A stretch of DNA of 58,908 nucleotides from an uncultured Muribaculaceae bacterium (GTDB taxonomy: Bacteria; Bacteroidota; Bacteroidia; Bacteroidales; Muribaculaceae), in assembly GCA_910576935.1 (NCBI GenBank), contig CAJTKG010000015.1:1-58908 (forward strand), given 5' to 3'. Of this stretch, positions 52,060 through 58,908 are shown piece by piece (positions within the stretch are counted from its first letter, which is position 1; the number at the start of each line of letters is the position of its first letter). The translations under genes and the position numbers were made by a program. The notes below the pieces were generated by a model. The model was given only the letters and a program-made list of their open reading frames with translations. It had not been told where the DNA came from and did not search any database.

Positions 52060-53211
52060 ATGAAAAAACTAAAATATTCAATATCAGTCACAATGCTGTC
52101 GCTCTTGGCTCTGTTTGCATTAGTCTCGTGCGGCGACGAGCCTAAGGGTGGAGACGATGATTCTATTGGACGCACCGTTCTCGTCTACATGGTCGCTAAT
52201 AACTCTCTTGGCCGCGTCGGATATGATTTGATGGACATAGAAGAGATGAAAAAGGCTTCGCTTGCAGGTGATATAAAAGACGGACGTCTTATTGTCTATC
52301 ACTCTGATGTCAATGGCGATGTGACGCTCAACGAGGTCAAAGACGGCGAGCTTGTTGTGTTGAAGGCATATGACAATTCGTCTCTTTCTGTCGAGTCGTC
52401 GCGTATGCGCGAAGTTGTGGCTGATACAAAGCGATTTGCACCTGCCGCCGATTACGGTCTTGTATTGTGGAGTCATGGTTCGGGCTGGCTTGTCGACGGC
52501 ATTGAAGACTTGGAATCGTCTGCGCCGTCGGTCCAATCGTTCGGTGAAGACAGCCGCAAGCGAATGAATGTCTCCACGCTTGCCCGTACACTAAAAGGTG
52601 AAGACTTCGGTTTTATTTACTTCGACTGTTGCCTCATGGGTTCGATTGAAGTAATATACGAACTTCAGGGTTGTGCCGATTATATCGTGGCATCGCCAAC
52701 CGAACTGCCTGTGTATGGCATGCCTTATGATAAAAACATAAAGCATTTCTTTAAGCCTGTTCCTGACTTGGTCAAGGCGGCTGAAGAGACATTCAACTAC
52801 TATAATACCCCCGGTGTCTCTCCTGTCGAATGGTGTACGATGGCCGTCTATGACATGAAAGCCGTCAGTCGTCTTGCCGATGCGACAAAAGCTGTTTATT
52901 CGGCATCTGTGATAGGTTTTCCTGATGGCTATCAGCCTCAACGCTACTCTGACGAGGCAGTGTGTTATTATTATGATTTTGTCGATTACGTAAATATTTT
53001 GACCGATGACAAAGCTTTGCTTGACGAATTCAATGCTGCGGCATCGGCGGTTGTCATATACCATGCTGAGACGCCGATGCTGTTTAATGTCGTGAAACTT
53101 GAACATTGCAACGGCTTTGCGACTTATATAATGAGAAACCACGATGATAACCGCAAGAATTATAAGTCGACGGCGTGGTATCGCGATGTTGTGTCACTTT
53201 TAAAATCGTAA
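52060..53211 (+). CDS. Clostripain family (C11) cysteine protease lipoprotein
   Basis: A 383-residue surface or periplasmic lipoprotein with lipobox ALVSCGDEP (Cys25). The caspase-like C11 fold shows RTVLVYMVANNSL, the catalytic His139 in SHGSGW, and the catalytic Cys191 in DCCLMGS followed by YIVASPTELP. Family members cut after Arg or Lys, often after self-processing. Commensal Bacteroidales carry several; one role is host or microbial protein digestion. The MscS gene starts 6 bases after its stop. Confidence 0.92.
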   Translation: MKKLKYSISVTMLSLLALFALVSCGDEPKGGDDDSIGRTVLVYMVANNSLGRVGYDLMDIEEMKKASLAGDIKDGRLIVYHSDVNGDVTLNEVKDGELVVLKAYDNSSLSVESSRMREVVADTKRFAPAADYGLVLWSHGSGWLVDGIEDLESSAPSVQSFGEDSRKRMNVSTLARTLKGEDFGFIYFDCCLMGSIEVIYELQGCADYIVASPTELPVYGMPYDKNIKHFFKPVPDLVKAAEETFNYYNTPGVSPVEWCTMAVYDMKAVSRLADATKAVYSASVIGFPDGYQPQRYSDEAVCYYYDFVDYVNILTDDKALLDEFNAAASAVVIYHAETPMLFNVVKLEHCNGFATYIMRNHDDNRKNYKSTAWYRDVVSLLKS

Positions 53212-53217
53212 AAATTA

Positions 53218-54339
53218 ATGACTTTTATCGAACTGTTACAGAGCACGGTGCCTGTCCTGCCTGATTCTGTCCCTGATAAACAGCAGGAAATTGCCATGCT
53301 GAAATCTTTGCCTTTCGACGAACTGATGGACAAGCTCGTCCATTCGATGGTGACGTTTGCCATCAATCTTGCCATAGCGATATTTGTTTTTTATCTCGGC
53401 AAATTCATTATAGCCAAACTTTATAAGTTTGTTGCCGGTATAATGGTCAAACGCAAAGCCGACAAGTCGCTGACAACCTTCATTCTCAGCCTTGTGAGAA
53501 TGGTGCTGTATTTTATACTGATAGTGACTGTTATCGGCATAATCGGTATAGAGACATCGTCGTTTATCGCGATATTTGCCTCGGCCGGTGTTGCTATCGG
53601 TATGGCTTTGAGCGGCACGCTCCAGAATTTCGCCGGCGGTGTCCTGATTTTGCTGATAAAACCATACAAAGTCGGCGATTATATCGAGGCACAAGGTTAT
53701 GCCGGTACAGTCAAAGAGATACAGATATTCCACACTATAATATTAACCCCTGACAATAAGTCGATCATTATACCAAACGGCGGTCTGTCTACGGGTTCTG
53801 TCAACAATTACAGCCGCGAATCATACCGTCGCGTAGATTGGTCGGTCGGCATCTCTTATGGCGATGATGTAGAGGTTGCGCGCAAGGCAATTCTCGATAT
53901 TTTCGCTTCAGACGAAAGAATTGTAGAGAAGTATATCGCCGACGATGTGTCGCAGCGTCTCAAGGAAGAAGCCGCTAAAGCTGTCGAGAGTGGTATTTCT
54001 GTTGAGGAAGAACCTGAAAAACGCTCCTTCGTTTATCGTATGTTTCACCGCACCAAGCGCGTGAAATCAAAAATAGACATCTGGAAAGAAGAACAGATCA
54101 ATCAGCCGGAATATCTCAAGCGCAGTGTCGACTGCAGCCCGACGGTCGTTGTTGACCAGCTTGGCGACAGTGCGGTTGTGCTTAAGGCCCGGGCTTGGAC
54201 TCGCAGTGACTTCTATTGGGGGGTGTATTATTCTGTTAATGAAAGAATTTATAAAGAACTGCCACAGGTTGGCGTTAATTTCCCGTTCCCGCAACTCGAT
54301 GTGCATCTTTCTGAAGTCAGCAACGAAAGCGACGCATAG
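53218..54339 (+). CDS. MscS family small-conductance mechanosensitive channel
   Basis: A 373-residue inner-membrane channel that opens under turgor. It has three membrane helices (about 43-65, 78-105, 110-140), the pore helix with GVAIGMALSGTLQNFAGGVLIL, and the beta domain with PYKVGDYIEAQGYAGTVKEI and IIPNGGLSTGSVNNYS. The C-terminal alpha/beta domain is split by about 65 extra charged residues (roughly 238-300, including EEAAKAVESGISVEEEPEKR) before the normal SAVVLKARAW and PFPQLDVHL. Some related Bacteroidales channels may have similar insertions. It follows the protease gene by 6 bases. Confidence 0.92.
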   Translation: MTFIELLQSTVPVLPDSVPDKQQEIAMLKSLPFDELMDKLVHSMVTFAINLAIAIFVFYLGKFIIAKLYKFVAGIMVKRKADKSLTTFILSLVRMVLYFILIVTVIGIIGIETSSFIAIFASAGVAIGMALSGTLQNFAGGVLILLIKPYKVGDYIEAQGYAGTVKEIQIFHTIILTPDNKSIIIPNGGLSTGSVNNYSRESYRRVDWSVGISYGDDVEVARKAILDIFASDERIVEKYIADDVSQRLKEEAAKAVESGISVEEEPEKRSFVYRMFHRTKRVKSKIDIWKEEQINQPEYLKRSVDCSPTVVVDQLGDSAVVLKARAWTRSDFYWGVYYSVNERIYKELPQVGVNFPFPQLDVHLSEVSNESDA

Positions 54340-54374
54340 TTTTCGCGTGTGATTTTTAATATATAAATAAACTT

Positions 54375-54412
54375 AAATAGCCGAAATAATTCAATTATTT
54401 TGGCTATTTTTG
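54375..54412 (+). terminator. Intrinsic terminator after mscS, overlapping a possible recJ promoter
   Basis: A long stem (AAATAGCC... with ...GGCTATTT, about 17 bp with one mismatch) ends in TTTTTG. TATTTTTG at 54405-54412 also matches TAnnTTTG and may start the recJ transcript, leaving a leader of about 105 bases. Confidence 0.7.
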
Positions 54413-54525
54413 CATTATAGAAGGCAGGAAGTGTCTCCTCTCGTTTTTTCTGAAGCCATCGCTATACCATCTCCTCTCCGAGGCCTATGGCCGCTATTTA
54501 TTCTGCAAAATAAAAAACAACATAA

Positions 54526-56256
54526 ATGACAAGTAAATGGAACTATTTACCCCTATCGACAGAAGAACAGCGCATTGGGACGGAGTTGGCTCGCAGGTTT
54601 GCCAACTGTGCTCCGATCAGTGATCTTTTGATCCAGCGGGGCATCACAACCATGAGCGATGCGGAAAAATTTTTCCACCCGTCGCTAAGGGATCTCCACG
54701 ACCCCTTTCTGATGCCTGATATGGACAAAGCTGTCGACCGCCTTAACAGAGCCATGGGGTCGAAAGAGAGAATAATGGTCTATGGCGACTATGACGTTGA
54801 CGGCACCACAGCGGTGGCTTTGGTCTATCGTTATCTGCAGAACTTTTATTCGGAGATAGATTACTATATCCCGACACGTTATGACGAGGGCTATGGCATA
54901 TCTGTCAAAACCATAGACATAGCGGCCGAACAAGGTGTAAAACTGATTATCATTCTCGACTGTGGCATCAAGGCCATCGAGGAAATCAAATATGCCAAAG
55001 AAAAAGGCATAGATTTTATAATCTGCGATCATCACGTACCCGACGATGAGCTTCCTCCGGCCGTTGCTATTTTGAATCCGAAACTCGAAGGTTCGACCTA
55101 TCCGTGCCCACATCTGTCGGGATGCGGAGTCGGTTATAAGTTCATGCAGGCTTTTTCAATAAGTAACGGCATTGGCACGGCCGAACTCGACAGCATGCTC
55201 GATCTCGTTGCAGTCAGCATTGCCGCCGATATTGTGCCCATGGTCGACGAAAACCGTGTGTTGGCTTATGTCGGTCTGAAGCGTCTGAACTCAAACCCCA
55301 ATATGGGTCTTCGTGCCATCATTCGCACCTGCGGACTCGGTGGCAAGGAGATAACCATCAGCGATGTTATTTTCAAGATCGGGCCGCGCATCAATGCTTC
55401 GGGGCGTATGCAGAGCGGACGTGAGGCAGTCGAACTTCTTGTCGCCCGTGATGCCAAAGACGCCAACCGCAAGAGCATTGCCATCGACCAATATAACAAA
55501 GACCGTAAAGAACTTGACAAACGCATCACCGAAGAGGCAAACGCCATCCTTGAGGCACGGGGTGAGATGAATTCGTCTAAAAAATCGATCGTCATCTATA
55601 ACAAAGACTGGCATAAAGGCATTATAGGCATCGTAGCCTCGCGTCTTACCGAACTATATTACAAACCGTCGGTCGTGCTCACACTCACCAACGGTCTCGC
55701 AACCGGCTCATCGCGTTCGGTGCAGGGATTTGACGTTTATAAGGCCGTCGACTCCGCCCGCGATCTTCTCGAGAATTTCGGTGGCCACACCTATGCCGTC
55801 GGACTTTCGATGAAAGAAGAGAATATACCCGAATTTACACGCCGGTTTGAGGAATACGTCGCCGCTAACATACTTCCCGAGCAGCAGACACCTCAGATCG
55901 ATATCGACGCCATCATCTCTTTCGGGCAGATAACCCCCGAGTTTGTCTCGACTCTGCGTTTGTTCAACCCCTTTGGTCCTGGCAATCAGACACCGACATT
56001 CTGCACTCACCGTGTCAAAGACTTCGGCACAAGCAAACTCGTCGGCAAGCAGCTCGAACATATTAAGCTCGAACTCGTCGATGACACTTCGGGAAAAGTC
56101 TTCAACGGCATTGCATTCAATGCCGCACGCTATTTCCCGCATATACATTCGGGACAGCCTTTCGACATCTGTTACACCATCGAAGAGAACAAACACCGCA
56201 ACGCTTCATCGACTCTGCAACTTCTCGTCAAGCAGATTCATACCAACGTCATCTGA
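54526..56256 (+). CDS. recJ: Single-stranded-DNA-specific exonuclease RecJ
   Basis: A 576-residue 5'-3' exonuclease of the DHH family used in recombination and mismatch repair. Motifs include YGDYDVDGTTAV (about 84-95), IILDCG, the DHH-type CDHHVP, and GPRINASGRMQSG of the DHHA1 region; the C-terminal OB-like part is also present. Length is close to E. coli RecJ. recQ begins 11 bases after its stop, so the two form a repair operon. Confidence 0.95.
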   Translation: MTSKWNYLPLSTEEQRIGTELARRFANCAPISDLLIQRGITTMSDAEKFFHPSLRDLHDPFLMPDMDKAVDRLNRAMGSKERIMVYGDYDVDGTTAVALVYRYLQNFYSEIDYYIPTRYDEGYGISVKTIDIAAEQGVKLIIILDCGIKAIEEIKYAKEKGIDFIICDHHVPDDELPPAVAILNPKLEGSTYPCPHLSGCGVGYKFMQAFSISNGIGTAELDSMLDLVAVSIAADIVPMVDENRVLAYVGLKRLNSNPNMGLRAIIRTCGLGGKEITISDVIFKIGPRINASGRMQSGREAVELLVARDAKDANRKSIAIDQYNKDRKELDKRITEEANAILEARGEMNSSKKSIVIYNKDWHKGIIGIVASRLTELYYKPSVVLTLTNGLATGSSRSVQGFDVYKAVDSARDLLENFGGHTYAVGLSMKEENIPEFTRRFEEYVAANILPEQQTPQIDIDAIISFGQITPEFVSTLRLFNPFGPGNQTPTFCTHRVKDFGTSKLVGKQLEHIKLELVDDTSGKVFNGIAFNAARYFPHIHSGQPFDICYTIEENKHRNASSTLQLLVKQIHTNVI

Positions 56257-56266
56257 CACCTCCGCC

Positions 56267-58168
56267 ATGACACCTGCCCAAGTGCTGTCGCGCTATTGGG
56301 GCTATGACTCGTTCAGGCCCGTTCAGGAAGACATCATCAACTCCTTCCTGTCGGGCCGCGACACGATAGGTCTCATGCCCACCGGAGGTGGCAAGTCATT
56401 GACTTTTCAGGTGCCTGCCATGATTTTTGACGGGCTCACATTAGTCGTCACTCCTCTTGTGTCGCTGATGAAAGATCAGGTCGACAATCTTTTCGAACAC
56501 GGCATCAGAGCCGTTTATCTTCACTCGGGGCTGTCGGCACGTGAGACCCGACTTGCTGTCGACCGATGCCGTGCGGGTTATGCCCGGTTGATATACGTCT
56601 CTCCCGAAAAGCTCAGCCGGCAGTTTTTTATCGAAGACCTCAAGACATGGCATATCAGCGCCATAGTCGTCGACGAAGCTCATTGTATTTCGCAGTGGGG
56701 TTATGATTTCAGGCCTTCTTATCTGAAAATTAAGGATCTACGCGCAATTTTCCCCGATGTGCCGGTTCTCGCTTTGACGGCATCGGCAACGCCCGAAGTG
56801 GTCCGCGACATAGCCGACAAACTTTTGATGACCGATCCTGCCATATTCTCCAGAAGCTTCGACCGCAGCAATCTGAGCTATATAGTCAGACACGACGAAG
56901 ACAAAGAAGGTCAGCTCGTCAGGATATTGCTCAACACCCGTGGTGCAGCTATAGTATACACACGTTCGCGTCGCCGTTGCCGCGAGCTTGCCGAAGTCTT
57001 GACCAAGGCCGGGATATCGGCCGACTACTATCATGCCGGACTCTCGCCTGAAGACAAGGCTAACAGACAGGATAAATGGAAATCCGACAACACACGCGTC
57101 ATTGTCGCTACAAACGCCTTCGGCATGGGCATCGACAAACCCGATGTACGCACGGTCATACATTACGACATGCCTTCGTCGCTCGAAGAATACTATCAGG
57201 AGGCCGGTCGCGCCGGCCGTGACGGCAACGAATCATATGCGGTACTGCTCGCGGCAAAAAAAGACAAGGCTTTGCTGTCGAGGCGACTGACAGATAATTT
57301 TCCTGCAAAAGACAAGATATTGAGAGTCTACGAACTTCTGGGAAATTTCCTCGATATCGTTGTCGGCGGCGGCTTCAATGTCGTCTACGAATTTAATTTC
57401 GACCTTTTCTGCAAGACATTCAGCCTTCAGCCCGTGATGACGCGCAGCGCCTTGACGATATTGACGCGTTCGGGCTATATTGAGTACTCTGACGATACGA
57501 TGATGCGCTCACGTGTAATGATACTCGTTAATAAATCAGATTTTTATAATCTTGACATCGACAATATCACCGACTCGGTGCTCCAATGTCTACTTAGAAA
57601 TTATCCCGGTCTCTTTGCCGACTACGTCATCATAAGCGAGAGCCGTATCTCCTTGTTGCTGAATATAAACGAGCAGAAAGTCTATGAGGCGCTGATTAAA
57701 CTCTCGCGTCTCCACGTGATCCATTACATCCCGAAACGCGAGACGCCATACATTTATTATCCGACTCCGCGTCAGCTGCCTCGTTATCTTGTGATACCAA
57801 AAACCGCTTATGAAGACCGACGTGAGTCGATGAAAGAACGCCTTGAATCCATGAAACGGTTTGCGTACGATGAAGGCACATGCCGCTCACGTCTTTTGCT
57901 CGGCTATTTCGGTGAGAACGAAACCGTTGACTGTGGCAAATGCGATTACTGCCGTTCGAAAAAGGCCGTTACGCTTCCTTTCAGACGCGACAATGATTAT
58001 GAGCGGCGCCTATTAGCCTATATTGACGACAATGCACCCGTGCCGATCGACCGTCTTTTTTCCGGCAACGCCGCACGCCGCAATTTTATCGCCGAGACGC
58101 TGAGAATTCTCGCCGAAGAAAATCGCGTCACACTCGACGGAAATTTTGTCGGTATTCCCAAGAATTGA
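56267..58168 (+). CDS. recQ: ATP-dependent DNA helicase RecQ
   Basis: A helicase of about 633 residues. The true start is ATG 56267 (MTPAQVLSRYWGYDSFRPVQ); the longer frame runs through recJ. Helicase motifs include GLMPTGGGKS (Walker A), VDEAHCISQWGYDFR, LALTASATPEV and QEAGRAGRDG. A zinc-binding motif CRSRLLLGYFGE with CGKCDYC follows, and a winged-helix-like end. No HRDC domain is obvious. With RecJ it resects DNA ends in the RecF pathway. Confidence 0.95.
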   Translation: MTPAQVLSRYWGYDSFRPVQEDIINSFLSGRDTIGLMPTGGGKSLTFQVPAMIFDGLTLVVTPLVSLMKDQVDNLFEHGIRAVYLHSGLSARETRLAVDRCRAGYARLIYVSPEKLSRQFFIEDLKTWHISAIVVDEAHCISQWGYDFRPSYLKIKDLRAIFPDVPVLALTASATPEVVRDIADKLLMTDPAIFSRSFDRSNLSYIVRHDEDKEGQLVRILLNTRGAAIVYTRSRRRCRELAEVLTKAGISADYYHAGLSPEDKANRQDKWKSDNTRVIVATNAFGMGIDKPDVRTVIHYDMPSSLEEYYQEAGRAGRDGNESYAVLLAAKKDKALLSRRLTDNFPAKDKILRVYELLGNFLDIVVGGGFNVVYEFNFDLFCKTFSLQPVMTRSALTILTRSGYIEYSDDTMMRSRVMILVNKSDFYNLDIDNITDSVLQCLLRNYPGLFADYVIISESRISLLLNINEQKVYEALIKLSRLHVIHYIPKRETPYIYYPTPRQLPRYLVIPKTAYEDRRESMKERLESMKRFAYDEGTCRSRLLLGYFGENETVDCGKCDYCRSKKAVTLPFRRDNDYERRLLAYIDDNAPVPIDRLFSGNAARRNFIAETLRILAEENRVTLDGNFVGIPKN

Positions 58169-58341
58169 TTAACTCAATTTAATCACTTTTAGTTATTTAG
58201 GCCTGATAATCAGAGGCTGTGATTTGTTATATAGTTGTAGCGTAAGAAGAAAGTGATACGCGTCATAACATCTCTCGTCCTCGCTATCGAGTAGTGATTA
58301 CTGGTTATCGAGGCTCTCATAAATAAATAGTTGAAACGTAG

Positions 58342-58394
58342 CAGGTTGTCGCCTGAGCTGATTTGAATTCTTTAATCAAGCCCGACGACACCTG
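58342..58394. repeat. Imperfect inverted repeat near the transposase
   Basis: CAGGTTGTCGCCTGAGC (58342-58358) and GCCCGACGACACCTG (58380-58394) pair imperfectly around a 21-base loop. It lies about 53 bases past the transposase stop. It could be a terminator, or part of the insertion-sequence end, but no poly-T or target duplication is visible. The rest of 58169-58446 shows no gene. Confidence 0.4.
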
Positions 58395-58446
58395 TTTGCG
58401 TATATAGATATTTTTGTATAAATTTGTCAGCAAAAATAAATATTTT

Positions 58447-58908
58447 CTAAGTACACGACAAAAATTTGAAGACATCGAATTTCGGCTTGTAGAGCGGTCT
58501 GAGGAGTACGTTTGTAATTTCTTCCAGGCCATACTTTACCAGCGATTTGGCTCTCTTGCCGTGTTTCAATATTCTGATAGCTTTAACATTCATATCCTTA
58601 TGTTCGCCAACGAGATACGCCCATACCAATGCCATACAGACCATCGCCGTCAGACGCGCGATGCGGTCGATGTCGCGCAGGTGGGTGTCCTCGATATTGA
58701 ATCCGGAGGACTTCATGGCGCGAAAGCATGTCTCAATCTGCCATCGCCGTTTGTAGGTTGCCACGGCTGTCTCCGGGCGGTTGTAGCAAATCAGGATTTG
58801 CAGTTCAGGCACGCCATCGGAGTTTTTCAACAAGGCTCCGGCAATGTAGACATATTCACCTTTGAGGAGAAACAGCTTGTCGTAGACACGCTCTTGTCCG
58901 AGCTTGAG
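58447..58908 (-). CDS. IS4-type DDE transposase, C-terminal part, cut by the window edge
   Basis: The reading frame is open from the right edge to the stop at 58447, giving at least 153 residues of a transposase C-terminus. Features are RVYDKLFLLKGEYVYIAGAL, then LQILICYNRPETAVATYKRRW and IETCFRAMKSSGF, with the YxxRxxxE-type motif (YKRRWQIETCF) that holds the last catalytic Glu of IS4-family enzymes. The N-terminal part and the left terminal repeat lie outside the window. It is the only mobile-element trace in this region. Confidence 0.88.
   Translation of the reverse strand, partial: LKLGQERVYDKLFLLKGEYVYIAGALLKNSDGVPELQILICYNRPETAVATYKRRWQIETCFRAMKSSGFNIEDTHLRDIDRIARLTAMVCMALVWAYLVGEHKDMNVKAIRILKHGKRAKSLVKYGLEEITNVLLRPLYKPKFDVFKFLSCT

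Noticed and set aside
55943..56266. N-terminal extension of recQ by 108 residues
   Set aside because: It runs through recJ in another frame and is not RecQ-like; the helicase starts at 56267.
1..58908. CRISPR arrays, rRNA and tRNA genes, prophage
   Set aside because: I scanned by eye and saw no direct-repeat arrays, no tRNA cloverleaf and no phage structural genes; a program could still find a missed tRNA.

Overview
The window reads as a chromosomal stretch of an anaerobic gut-type Bacteroidales bacterium, with Muribaculaceae my best family-level guess (not tested). The evidence is a SusC/SusD pair, an Mfa2/fimbrillin pair, a fused FeoA-FeoB, DUF4293 and DUF4286 proteins, a T9SS-tail-like protein, and repeated upstream matches to the Bacteroidetes promoter TTTG-N19/20-TAnnTTTG with few Shine-Dalgarno sequences. 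I see no rRNA, tRNA, CRISPR array or prophage. One partial transposase lies at the right edge.

Layout. 0.2-6.5 kb (minus): prs, then a tightly packed five-gene operon running from dCMP deaminase through an S41 protease, 5-formyl-THF cyclo-ligase and a patatin-like lipase to a cytoplasmic GH13 enzyme. 6.5-8.9 kb (minus): FeoAB iron transporter. 9.1-14 kb (plus): LolC/E-like permease, rsfS, ftsH, and an exported choloylglycine-hydrolase-family enzyme. 14.4-21.9 kb (plus): SusC, SusD and an exported M3 peptidyl-dipeptidase. 21.9-25.1 kb (plus): a small membrane protein, a large TPR protein behind a sigma-54-like promoter, and a DUF4293 protein. 25.2-27.3 kb (plus): a two-gene fimbrial operon. 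27.4-33.4 kb (minus): a His/Cys-rich exported protein and a heavy-metal RND efflux system (adaptor, pump, TolC-like channel). 33.4-35.5 kb (plus): ftsE, an unknown zinc-ribbon-like protein, and a glucosaminidase-fold wall hydrolase. 35.5-38.8 kb (minus): thrS-infC-rpmI-rplT. 39.1-43 kb (plus): a TIR-WD40 protein, a tiny secreted protein resembling a stand-alone T9SS tail, and a type I pullulanase. 43.1-45.4 kb (plus): META-domain lipoprotein and an ABC-F ATPase. 45.4-48.9 kb (minus): GHL10 hydrolase, GT2, phosphoribosyltransferase, HAD phosphatase. 49-50.8 kb (plus): GT2, DUF4286, ruvC; queA faces them on minus. 52-58.2 kb (plus): clostripain-family protease, MscS channel, recJ and recQ. 58.4 kb to the end: partial transposase.

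The most interesting loci are the single-gene TIR-WD40 protein (a candidate NAD-consuming defence sensor with an intact TIR glutamate and a closed seven-bladed propeller), the overlapping GHL10-GT2-phosphoribosyltransferase-HAD operon (a possible undescribed ribosyl/glycosyl envelope pathway), and the ftsE-zinc ribbon-glucosaminidase operon (a possible FtsE-linked wall-hydrolysis module without ftsX next to it). Much of the rest is housekeeping: translation, DNA repair, nucleotide and folate metabolism.
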